From: Anaerolineaceae bacterium
Lineage (GTDB): Bacteria; Chloroflexota; Anaerolineae; Anaerolineales; Anaerolineaceae
Reading direction: 5' to 3'
Length of the DNA: 5,846 nt
NCBI GenBank assembly: GCA_028699715.1
Contig: JAQVUC010000080.1
Coordinates: 1 to 5,846 of the forward strand
Of this stretch, positions 1 through 5,653 are shown in pieces (the stretch's first letter is position 1; each line of letters starts with the position of its first letter). Position numbers and translations under genes: made by a program. The notes under the pieces are model-generated. The model had not been told where the DNA came from. It was given only the letters and a program-made list of their open reading frames with translations, and searched no databases.

Positions 1-2166
1 GGGGCTGGAAAGGCTGGGCAGTGAGGTCCGGCCCGTTTTTTGCTTTTCTTTGGGCTCAACAGGCTCTTCCTCTTCCAGCGCTTGAGCTTTGCGGGAGATT
101 TCATGTTCCTGCAGACGCAGCCTTAGAGCCCCGGCCTGGACTTCAAAGATATCTCCATCGATGGCGGTGACCCGCCCTTCGATATGCAATTTTTTGACCT
201 GAACCTTTTGACCAACTTTGATTGGTCCGCTGGGTTTATGCAGGCGCTGGGTAGTTTTGCGTTTTTGGAACTGCTTTTCGCTGTGAGCTTGTTCCAGAAT
301 TTCAATTTTTTCTTCTGCTTCTACCAGCTCGAGGATTTGTTCCGGTTGTTTGCGCAAACGGTTCAGGGTCCTTTTCAGCTCCCGTACCTCATCCTGCAAG
401 GCTTCCAGTTCACTTTCGGCTTCCAGGTGAGCCTGTTCCAGGATCTTATCGCGCTCCAGTTCCAGATGGTCCAGTCTTTTTTCCAACTCTGCTTCTTTCT
501 TTTGAGCAGAAAGAAGGGCTTTTTCAGAGGCAAGAAAATTAGTATTGGCCAGGTTGCGCTGCCGATGGATCTCTTCCAGCAGATCGTCCACCCGCAAATC
601 GCTTGGATTGATCTCTTCCCGGGCGGCTTGCAAAATTTCGGCATTCAGGCCCAGGCGCTCAGCAATCGCCAGGGCGTTAGAGCGTCCCGGCAAGCCGATA
701 TTAAGGCGGTAAGTGGGCATCAGCGTTTCCGGGTCGAACTCAAGGCTGGCGTTGGTGACCCCCTCAGTGCTGTGCGCGTAGCTTTTGAGCTCAGGGAAGT
801 GCGTGGCCACAAAAGCGGTGATTTTTCGTTTGAGCAGGTAATCCAAAACCGCTCTGGCCAGGGCGGAACCTTCCTGCGGATCAGTCCCGGAACCCAGCTC
901 ATCAAGGAGAACTAAAGAACGGTGGTTGGCACGCCTGAGGATGCGTACAAGTTGGCTGATGTGCCCTGAGAAGGTGGATAAGGATTGTTCAATTGACTGT
1001 TCGTCGCCGATATCTGCAAAAACGTCTTGAAAAACGCTGATCCTGGAACCAGAACTGGCCGGGATATGCATGCCTGCCTGCGCCATCAGCACCATCAGAC
1101 CGATGGTTTTCAGCGTAACGGTTTTACCGCCGGTGTTTGGCCCGGTAAGCACCACCGCAAAGGTCTTTTTGTCCAGCTGCACATCGATGGGCATCACTTT
1201 TTCGGGTGAGAGCAAGGGATGGCGGGCGCGGATAAGATGAATGAGACTGCCGGGGTGATCAGGATCAGCAGCTTTTTCAAAGGGCACTAATTCCGGTTCG
1301 CAAGCATGCAAATCGTCAGCGTAACGTGCCTTCATCAGGATCAGGTCCAGCTCTCCCATTGTCTGGCTGGTCTGATCCAGGGCTTCAGCGTTTTCTTCGA
1401 TATCTTTGCTCAGTTTTTGTAAAACTTTGAGGATCTCATCCCGCTCGTCCAATTCCAATTGGCGGTATTTGTTATTCCACTCCACCACCGCCAGGGGTTC
1501 CACAAAGAGGGTCGCCCCGGAGGAGCTTTGATCATGCACAATCGATTTGATTTGTCCCTTGTGTTCAGCTTTGAGCGGCAAAACGTAGCGGCCGCCGCGC
1601 TGCGTGATGAGCGATTCCTGCAGCATACGGGCGCTGCCGGGGTCGTTAAGATAACGGTTCATGCGGTCCATCAGGCGCGCGTGCGTGACCTTCAAATCGG
1701 AACGGATTTGCCCAAGGGCTGGTGAAGCGCTGTCCAACACCTCGCCTCTTTCATTAATGGTTTTGTTGATCAGGTCAATAAGTCCGTGACCATCCGATAA
1801 TCCTTCCGCCATCTCTGCCAAAAGAGGGGCTTCCGCATTTTTTTCCAAAAGAAAGCGCCGGGCTTCTCGCGAGAGGATCAGGGTGTTGCGGATGGCCAGC
1901 AAACTGCTGGCTTCCAGTGTCATTTGGCGGCGGGATTGTTCACTTAGCGGGCGCATGTCAACCGCGCCATGAAAGTGCAGCGCGTCAGTCAAAGAAAGCA
2001 AGAACCTGGCCTGACGCGTCTGCTCCTGAAAGAGCAGGGCTTTTTCAAGGCTGCTGGTAGGGCGTAGTTTAGAAGCTAATTTCTCTGACAGCTCAAAGCT
2101 GGCATAGCTTTTCAGCCGTTCGAGCACCTTATGAAATTCAAGCAAAATCAGGCTTTTTGGATTCAT
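1..2166 (-). CDS. mutS2: Endonuclease MutS2 (partial, C-terminus beyond the window)
   Basis: MutS2 is a MutS-family ATPase with a C-terminal nuclease domain. It is known for suppressing homologous recombination and, in Bacillus, for acting on collided ribosomes. 722 codons are open from ATG at 2166 to the left edge. The N-terminus (MNPKSLILLEFHKVLERL) matches where family members begin. Residues about 185-250 carry the family pattern RGGRYVLPLKAEHKG followed by SSSGATLFVEP. The ATPase has Walker A GPNTGGKT at residues 342-349 (1120-1143), the STFSGH signature at 397-402, Walker B LVLLDELGSGTDP with Asp422, and the THFPELK switch with His456. A long charged helical segment (about 520-640) suggests a coiled coil, then a KOW-like beta segment (about 646-690). 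The Smr nuclease domain, expected in the next 70-100 residues, is cut off by the window edge. No MutS mismatch-recognition domain precedes the ATPase, which separates it from MutS. I see no clear Shine-Dalgarno before the ATG. It is divergent from the HAD gene. Confidence 0.97.
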   Translation of the reverse strand, partial: MNPKSLILLEFHKVLERLKSYASFELSEKLASKLRPTSSLEKALLFQEQTRQARFLLSLTDALHFHGAVDMRPLSEQSRRQMTLEASSLLAIRNTLILSREARRFLLEKNAEAPLLAEMAEGLSDGHGLIDLINKTINERGEVLDSASPALGQIRSDLKVTHARLMDRMNRYLNDPGSARMLQESLITQRGGRYVLPLKAEHKGQIKSIVHDQSSSGATLFVEPLAVVEWNNKYRQLELDERDEILKVLQKLSKDIEENAEALDQTSQTMGELDLILMKARYADDLHACEPELVPFEKAADPDHPGSLIHLIRARHPLLSPEKVMPIDVQLDKKTFAVVLTGPNTGGKTVTLKTIGLMVLMAQAGMHIPASSGSRISVFQDVFADIGDEQSIEQSLSTFSGHISQLVRILRRANHRSLVLLDELGSGTDPQEGSALARAVLDYLLKRKITAFVATHFPELKSYAHSTEGVTNASLEFDPETLMPTYRLNIGLPGRSNALAIAERLGLNAEILQAAREEINPSDLRVDDLLEEIHRQRNLANTNFLASEKALLSAQKKEAELEKRLDHLELERDKILEQAHLEAESELEALQDEVRELKRTLNRLRKQPEQILELVEAEEKIEILEQAHSEKQFQKRKTTQRLHKPSGPIKVGQKVQVKKLHIEGRVTAIDGDIFEVQAGALRLRLQEHEISRKAQALEEEEPVEPKEKQKTGRTSLPSLSSP

Positions 2167-2174
2167 CGCTGAAA

Positions 2175-2183
2175 AGTGTAACA
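2175..2183 (-). promoter_or_regulatory. Possible extended -10 promoter of mutS2, start-proximal
   Basis: Read on the minus strand this is TG-T-TACACT, a TGn-extended -10-like element. It ends only 8 nt before the mutS2 ATG, so transcription would begin on or next to the start codon and give a leaderless mRNA. This agrees with the lack of a Shine-Dalgarno there. No convincing -35 box is seen at 16-18 nt; TTGAAA at 2221-2216 lies too far upstream. The motif is short and could be chance. Confidence 0.35.
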
Positions 2184-2268
2184 CGAAGTAGCTCAAGCTG
2201 ATGCCAGTAGTTTCTTTTCAACTGGGACGAGCAATTTTGGTACAGCGGGAGAATTTTACGACTGGCTT

Positions 2269-2277
2269 TGCTATAAT
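2269..2277 (+). promoter_or_regulatory. Extended -10 promoter for the HAD-hutI gene cluster
   Basis: TGC-TATAAT is a perfect consensus -10 hexamer (2272-2277) with a TG extension. The predicted transcription start is near 2284, giving a leader of about 24 nt that contains the HAD gene's Shine-Dalgarno. The -35 region at 17-bp spacing (GAGAAT) is poor, which an extended -10 can offset. This is the best sigma-70-type promoter in the window and lies in the 141-bp divergent region between mutS2 and the HAD gene. Confidence 0.65.
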
Positions 2278-2293
2278 CAAGCCAACATTATTC

Positions 2294-2300
2294 TGGAGGA
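2294..2300 (+). promoter_or_regulatory. Ribosome binding site fixing a TTG start
   Basis: TGGAGGA lies 7 nt upstream of TTG at 2308. It decides the start of the HAD gene, because the next in-frame ATG is at residue 83, well past the catalytic DxD motif. Confidence 0.8.
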
Positions 2301-2307
2301 ACCTGGA

Positions 2308-3093
2308 TTGCCAAAAATCAGAGCCGTTTTTACCGACATCGATAACACCCTCACCAGCCCCGTGACCCATCAGATCCCTGCCAGCGCCATTTGGGCCATT
2401 GAGCAAGCCAGGCAAAATGGGATCAAAGTTTTCGCGGCGACGGGGCGCAACCTCACCGCCTATGGCAACGGTCCTGTGGCTGCTTTTGATTTGGACGGTT
2501 ACGTCACGGTCAACGGGCAGCTGTGTTATTTGCCTGACGGTCAGATCCTGCGCATGGAAACCTTCGACCCAGCGGTGATCGAAGCGACCTTAAACCTGGG
2601 AAGTGAACACGGCTTCTTTACCACTTTTCTTGAAAAAGATCAGGTTTATCTGAACGGTATTAATACACCTGTAGAGGAGTTTTACAAGATCATTAACACC
2701 GGGATCCCGACCGTCGTTCCAGACCACCAAATCAGCAGAGAGGCAATTCTTTCCATTGTTCCATTTGTTTATGAAGAAATGGACGCTTTGTTTGAAGAGG
2801 CCCTGCCAAATTGCCAGGTGGTGCGCTGGAACCCCTATTCCTGTGATTTGGCCCCCAGGATTGGCGGAAAGGATGTGGGCATCAGGAAGATGCTGGAATA
2901 CTTTGAAATCAGCATGGAAGAGACACTGGCAATTGGGGATGGCGGCAATGACGTCAGCATGCTCAAAGCGGTAGGGGTCGGAGTTGCGGTTGGGAATGCC
3001 CGCCCTGAGGCCATCGAGGCTGCCGATTATTTGGCGCCTGATGTTGATGATGACGCCATCCTGAAAACTTTCCAACAGTTTGGTTTGATCTGA
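2308..3093 (+). CDS. Cof-type HAD-superfamily phosphatase (TTG start)
   Basis: A 261-residue cytoplasmic haloacid-dehalogenase-type phosphohydrolase of the Cof/YbiV (class IIB cap) kind. Family members dephosphorylate sugar phosphates, pyridoxal phosphate or other small metabolites; the substrate here cannot be read from sequence. All four motifs are present: motif I FTDIDNTL with Asp10 (nucleophile) and Asp12 (acid/base), motif II AATGRN with Thr45, motif III Lys188 in GGKDVGIRKM, and motif IV GDGGNDVSM with Asp211 and Asp215 for Mg2+. The cap lies between motifs II and III (about 80-180). The hydrophobic IGDGGNDVSMLK segment and the following GVAVGNA are typical of the family. Length is close to the usual 260-290. 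The start is TTG at 2308, supported by a strong Shine-Dalgarno and by the MPKIRAVFTDIDNTL beginning. It is first in a rightward cluster, with hutI 36 bp downstream; no functional link to histidine breakdown is known to me. Confidence 0.93.
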   Translation: MPKIRAVFTDIDNTLTSPVTHQIPASAIWAIEQARQNGIKVFAATGRNLTAYGNGPVAAFDLDGYVTVNGQLCYLPDGQILRMETFDPAVIEATLNLGSEHGFFTTFLEKDQVYLNGINTPVEEFYKIINTGIPTVVPDHQISREAILSIVPFVYEEMDALFEEALPNCQVVRWNPYSCDLAPRIGGKDVGIRKMLEYFEISMEETLAIGDGGNDVSMLKAVGVGVAVGNARPEAIEAADYLAPDVDDDAILKTFQQFGLI

Positions 3094-3117
3094 GAGGTCA
3101 AGCTGGAATTGTTCTAT

Positions 3118-3123
3118 TACAAT
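3118..3123 (+). promoter_or_regulatory. Possible start-proximal -10 element of hutI
   Basis: TACAAT ends 6 nt before the hutI ATG in the 36-bp gap after the HAD gene. Transcription from it would begin at about the start codon, giving a leaderless message. That fits the absence of a good Shine-Dalgarno (only AATTGAGCT precedes the ATG). No -35 match is seen at 16-18 nt. The arrangement parallels mutS2. Confidence 0.35.
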
Positions 3124-3129
3124 TGAGCT

Positions 3130-4392
3130 ATGAAAATCATTCACAATATTTCCCAATGTGTAAGCATGGCCGGTGGGCCGCGGCGCGGAAAGGCGATGGC
3201 CGAAGCCGGCATTATCACCCAAGCCGCAGTCCTGATCGATGGAGAAAGCATCCAGGAAGTCGGTCCCTCCGAAGAACTGTTGCATAAACACCCGCTGGCA
3301 GAGCGGATTGACGCCGGGAACAAAGCGGTTGTACCCGGCTTTGTCGACCCGCATACCCACTTGATTTGGGCGGGAGACCGCTCCAACGAGTTCGAAATGC
3401 GCCTGCAGGGCAGGACGTACATGGAAATCATGGCGGCAGGTGGGGGCATTTTGGCGACGCTCACGGCCACCCGTAAAGCCAGTTTGGAAGAGCTGGTGGC
3501 GCAGTCGCTTGAACGCGCTTTGCGAGCCTTCAGCTACGGGACGACCACCATGGAAGCCAAAACAGGCTATGGGCTTGACCTTGAAACTGAGTTCAAGCAG
3601 TTGGAAGCGATTTTGGTCTTGAACAAAATTGGACCGCTGGAAGTTGTGCCCACCTACATGGGCGCGCACGCCATCCCCCAGGAATATAAAGGGGATACCG
3701 CGGGGTACACCAACTGGCTGAGTGAAGTCGGGCTGCCCGAAACCAAGAACTGGTGGCTGCAGCACGCGGGCGGTCAGCCGCTACCCTTTGTGGACGTTTT
3801 CTGCGAAAAAGGTGTCTTTGAAATCAAGGAGACCCGCCAAATCTTGGAGCGAAGTTTGGAATTAGGCTTCCCCATCAAACTACACGCCGATGAATTTGAG
3901 AATCTGGGTGGTGCCAGCCTGGCGGCAGATCTAGGCGCGGTCTCAGCTGACCATTTGGTAAAGACATCCATGGAAGATATTCAAAGGCTGGGAGAGTCAG
4001 AAACTGTCGCGGTTTCTTTGCCGGGCACGCCTTTTGGCTTGGGACAAACTGAATACACACCAGCCAGAGCTATCATTGAGGCGGGAGGCTATTTGGCCCT
4101 GGCAACCGATTTGAACCCCGGCACCACCTGGAACGAATCCATGCAATTTATCCAAGCGCTTTCCTGCCGTTACCTCAAGCTGACCCCGGCCGAGGCCTTG
4201 ACCGGCTCAACCATCAACTCAGCCAAAGCGATTTTGAGAGATCAAGTGATTGGGTCGATTGAACCAGGTAAACAGGCTGATTTGCTGATCCTGGCCACGG
4301 ATGACTACCGAAATCTCAGCTACCGTTACGGCACCAATTTGGTTTCGATTGTGGTCAAGAAAGGTATCCTGTATCCTAACCGGGATGTCTGA
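3130..4392 (+). CDS. hutI: Imidazolonepropionase
   Basis: HutI hydrolyses 4-imidazolone-5-propanoate to N-formimino-L-glutamate, the third step of histidine degradation, in the cytoplasm. The 420-residue product is full length for this amidohydrolase-superfamily enzyme. Metal-site residues are visible: His75 and His77 in PGFVDPHTHLIW, His252 in KLHADEF, and Asp327 in ATDLNPGTTW. Glu255 and His275 (SADHL) occupy the catalytic positions known in the family, and His180 lies in MGAHAIPQEY. The segment DRSNEFEMRLQGRTYMEI followed by AAGGGI, plus MEAKTGYGLD, is diagnostic of HutI rather than other amidohydrolases. The small beta-sandwich domain is formed by the N-terminus and the C-terminal GSIEPGKQADLLIL. 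The ATG at 3130 fits the usual N-terminus, but the Shine-Dalgarno is weak. No hutH, hutU or hutG is seen in the window, so the pathway partners must be elsewhere. The 63-residue membrane gene follows after 16 bp. Confidence 0.97.
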   Translation: MKIIHNISQCVSMAGGPRRGKAMAEAGIITQAAVLIDGESIQEVGPSEELLHKHPLAERIDAGNKAVVPGFVDPHTHLIWAGDRSNEFEMRLQGRTYMEIMAAGGGILATLTATRKASLEELVAQSLERALRAFSYGTTTMEAKTGYGLDLETEFKQLEAILVLNKIGPLEVVPTYMGAHAIPQEYKGDTAGYTNWLSEVGLPETKNWWLQHAGGQPLPFVDVFCEKGVFEIKETRQILERSLELGFPIKLHADEFENLGGASLAADLGAVSADHLVKTSMEDIQRLGESETVAVSLPGTPFGLGQTEYTPARAIIEAGGYLALATDLNPGTTWNESMQFIQALSCRYLKLTPAEALTGSTINSAKAILRDQVIGSIEPGKQADLLILATDDYRNLSYRYGTNLVSIVVKKGILYPNRDV

Positions 4393-4408
4393 CCCTTGAG
4401 GACCTGAG

Positions 4409-4600
4409 ATGATCGATCTTGAATTTCAGCGTCAGCTGATCAATCTATTAATAATCGTTTTTGCAGCCGTAGCGATCGGTTTTGTCTTGCGAAAATTTCT
4501 GAAACTAGCCTGGAGGGTAACCAGGATCATCATTCTGATCCTAATTTTGCTACTCCTGTTGGCAAACGGGATGGGTTGGATCCAATTGCCAACCTTTTAG
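4409..4600 (+). CDS. Small two-helix membrane protein of unknown function
   Basis: A 63-residue peptide I do not recognise. It has two hydrophobic stretches, about residues 10-27 (LINLLIIVFAAVAIGFVL) and 40-58 (IIILILILLLLLANGMGWI). They are joined by the basic linker RKFLKLAWRVTR with five positive charges. By the positive-inside rule this would be a hairpin with the linker in the cytoplasm and both ends outside. There is no signal-peptidase site or conserved catalytic motif. The gene looks real: GAGGA at 4398-4402 sits 6 nt before the ATG, the reading frame fills the gap between hutI (16 bp upstream) and the HD gene (12 bp downstream), and composition is that of a membrane protein. The close spacing suggests co-expression with the HD protein. 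Its role could be membrane anchoring or regulation, but that is inference only. Confidence 0.75.
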   Translation: MIDLEFQRQLINLLIIVFAAVAIGFVLRKFLKLAWRVTRIIILILILLLLLANGMGWIQLPTF

Positions 4601-4606
4601 AGGGAG
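4601..4606 (+). promoter_or_regulatory. Ribosome binding site choosing ATG 4613 over TTG 4610
   Basis: AGGGAG begins directly after the TAG of the membrane-peptide gene. It is 6 nt from ATG 4613 but only 3 nt from the adjacent in-frame TTG 4610, so the ATG is preferred. The 12-nt intergenic gap suits translational coupling. Confidence 0.65.
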
Positions 4607-4612
4607 AGTTTG

Positions 4613-5254
4613 ATGATCACTGTTGAAGAAGCAAAAAGCTGGTATGAAGGCGCAGATGAAGTGCATAGTTTTGAGCACGTTTTGCGGGTCAAAGCCATGG
4701 CGGAGCGCATTGGCCGGGTGGAAGGGGCGGACCTGAAAATCATTGAGGCGGCCGCCTACCTGCACGATTCCCGCGGTGCCAGCCCTGCTGAGGGTGGAAA
4801 AGAGCGAAAAGAACACCATATTGCCTCAGCTGAATTTGCTGGAGAGATTTTGGCAAGCAAAGGCTGGTCACAGGAAAGAATTGAAGCCGTTCAGCATTGC
4901 ATCCGTGCTCATCGCTTTCGCCACAATGGCGAGCGCCCCGAAAGCCTGGAAGCGCAGTGCTTGTTCGACGCGGATAAATTAGACGTCTTGGGCGCGGTGG
5001 GGGCTGCCCGGACCATCGCCTATGCTGTTCTCGCGGGACAGCCGGTTTATGCCCAACCCTCACAACACTTCCTGGAAACCGGTGAAAAAGAGCCGGGAGA
5101 ACCCCACAGTTCTTATCACGAGTACATTTTCAAACTCAGGAAGGTCAAAGACCAGCTTTTTACCAGAACTGGCAGGGCCATCGCGCAGGAAAGACACCTT
5201 TTCCTCGAGCGCTTTTATGAGCAGCTGATCGCTGAATACCGCGGCGAGCGCTGA
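4613..5254 (+). CDS. HD-domain phosphohydrolase (YedJ/COG1418-like)
   Basis: A 213-residue cytoplasmic protein of the HD superfamily, whose members are metal-dependent phosphohydrolases acting on nucleotides, cyclic dinucleotides or phosphate esters. The motif set runs in order: His22 in SFEHVLRV, His51-Asp52 in AAYLHDSRG, His68/His69 in KEHHIAS, His95 and His100 in VQHCIRAHRF, and Asp121 in FDADKLDVLG. This pattern and the length resemble the short standalone YedJ-like HD proteins rather than ppGpp synthetases, GGDEF-linked HD-GYP proteins or RNase Y. The C-terminal third (about 150-213) is helical and charged, with no known domain that I can see. The substrate cannot be inferred. The start is taken as ATG 4613 (a TTG at 4610 would add one residue). 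It is last in the rightward cluster, coupled to the small membrane peptide, and no terminator follows at once. The next strong hairpin with a T run is about 400 bp away, past the structured region. Confidence 0.88.
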   Translation: MITVEEAKSWYEGADEVHSFEHVLRVKAMAERIGRVEGADLKIIEAAAYLHDSRGASPAEGGKERKEHHIASAEFAGEILASKGWSQERIEAVQHCIRAHRFRHNGERPESLEAQCLFDADKLDVLGAVGAARTIAYAVLAGQPVYAQPSQHFLETGEKEPGEPHSSYHEYIFKLRKVKDQLFTRTGRAIAQERHLFLERFYEQLIAEYRGER

Positions 5255-5401
5255 TCAGGCAGTTATCTATTGCTCGTGCCGGTGTCCCCGCCGTTAAACG
5301 AATGAACAGCCTCCTAGCCCTCTGTTCTCGCCGGTCTCCAGACCGCGCGAGGGTTTTGACCGACAGGTCTCTTCTTTTATGACCCGATCGAATATGGAGA
5401 A

Positions 5402-5530
5402 ATGATTTCCCTTGTAGCGACAAGCCCCTGTGCCTTTCCAGGAAAACCTGTAAATAGGGGAAACGCTGTAGTTTTCCCCCACGAAAGAAAAAACATTGGA
5501 GACCTAAAGGTCAAGCCCCGTGCTCGGTGA
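5402..5530 (+). CDS. Doubtful 42-residue ORF inside the structured region
   Basis: An ATG at 5402 opens a frame ending with TGA at 5528-5530, read as MISLVATSPCAFPGKPVNRG and onward to KVKPRAR. GGAG at 5396-5399 lies only 2 nt before the ATG, too close for good initiation. The peptide has no recognisable domain, no membrane segment and no signal. The same DNA forms nested helices and is also open on the other strand, so the frame is probably incidental. I list it because a short reading frame inside a structured RNA could still matter. Confidence 0.12.
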   Translation: MISLVATSPCAFPGKPVNRGNAVVFPHERKNIGDLKVKPRAR

Positions 5531-5543
5531 GGACACCGGCACG
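5519..5543 (+). other. Stable local hairpin with AGGA loop
   Basis: CGTGC-T-CGGTG pairs with CACCG-GCACG: ten Watson-Crick pairs, one bulged T and an AGGA tetraloop at 5530-5533. It uses the same 3' arm (5531-5543) that can instead pair with 5274-5287, so the two structures exclude each other. Confidence 0.65.
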
Positions 5544-5561
5544 ATCAAATAACATCCACGT

Positions 5562-5611
5562 GCTCGGTCTGGAGTCCCCGTTGAAAACCGACGGGGCAGG
5601 CCGGAACGAGC
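5562..5611 (+). other. Alternative 3' stem-loop of the structured region
   Basis: GCTCG (5562-5566) pairs with CGAGC (5607-5611), CTGG with CCGG (5601-5604), and CCCCGTTG (5576-5583) with CGACGGGG (5589-5596) around an AAAAC loop. This uses the same 3' strand as the closing helix 5268-5290/5592-5615, so only one of the two can form at a time. Confidence 0.5.
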
Positions 5612-5653
5612 AATATCGGAGACTGGCATGAGCATTGGTAACATAAACAAACA

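Larger units (their letters stand above)
5268..5615 (+). ncRNA. Unidentified structured RNA candidate, about 350 nt
   Basis: This stretch has no convincing protein gene, and its complementarities nest into one fold. Closing helix: 5268-5290 with 5592-5615, beginning TATTGCTCGT with ACGAGCAATA (10 perfect pairs), then CCGG/CCGG and CCCCG/CGGGG, with two mismatches and one bulge. Inside, helices abut one another. Hairpin A is 5304-5309/5322-5327 (GAACAG/CTGTTC, 12-nt loop). Hairpin B is 5328-5350 (9 bp, loop TCCA). Domain C is 5351-5361/5509-5518 (10 bp, one bulge), a 3x3 internal loop, 5365-5371/5499-5505 (AGGTCTC/GAGACCT) and 5372-5378/5483-5489. Hairpin D is 5519-5543 (10 bp, one bulge, loop AGGA). 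Within C are a hairpin at 5411-5424 (CTTGT/ACAAG) and either 5425-5429/5456-5460 or 5457-5463/5473-5479. A terminator follows at 5654. Strand is inferred from the terminator T run and from continuity with the HD operon, of which this could be the 3' UTR. I do not recognise the family. No clear dedicated promoter is seen; only TTATCT at 5263-5268 is -10-like. A small inverted-repeat element is the main alternative. Confidence 0.55.
5270..5634. repeat. Family of diverged inverted copies of an 18-nt motif
   Basis: The motif TTGCTCGTGCCGGTGTCC at 5270-5287 recurs on the opposite strand three times. At 5531-5548 the match is 17 of 18 (TTGATCGTGCCGGTGTCC when reverse-complemented). At 5593-5613 it begins TTGCTCGTTCCGG. 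At 5617-5634 it is diverged (TGCTCATGCCAGTCTCCG). A related direct repeat, CGTGCTCGGT, occurs at 5519-5528 and 5559-5568. Together these let the 5' segment pair with several 3' partners. They could be arms of an RNA fold or terminal and subterminal repeats of a small element. Confidence 0.7.

Noticed and set aside
184..915. 243-codon open frame on the plus strand
   Set aside because: It is antisense to the MutS2 C-terminal half; the Phe/Gln-rich translation is what Lys/Glu/Leu-rich coiled-coil coding gives on the other strand.
2590..3765. 391-codon open frame on the minus strand
   Set aside because: It lies antisense across the HAD and hutI genes, both of which have full catalytic motif sets; its translation shows no family pattern. 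It is a codon-bias shadow.
5160..5482. Two overlapping minus-strand frames (5160-5423 and 5294-5482)
   Set aside because: They run across the HD gene end and the structured region, have no Shine-Dalgarno that I can see and no recognisable domain. The nested base pairing explains this DNA better.
5333..5512. CRISPR-like array from the recurring GACC-NNNN-GGTC hairpins (5333-5344, 5358-5369, 5501-5512)
   Set aside because: The repeats are only 4 bp per arm, unevenly spaced and differ in their loops; two of them are better explained as strands of long-range helices.
5562..5611. Group II intron domain V
   Set aside because: The stem has a GAAAA-like loop, but it lacks the catalytic AGC triad and the two-nucleotide bulge; no intron-encoded reverse transcriptase is present.
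5268..5615. RNase P RNA, tmRNA, SRP RNA or 6S RNA
   Set aside because: Size would fit some of these, but the universal motifs (GAGGAAAGTCC, GGAAGCAGC, T-loop with 3' CCA) are absent, and the multibranched plan does not match the 6S rod.
5268..5615. Retron msr-msd RNA
   Set aside because: Paired ends recall a1/a2 repeats, but no reverse transcriptase gene is next to it in the window.
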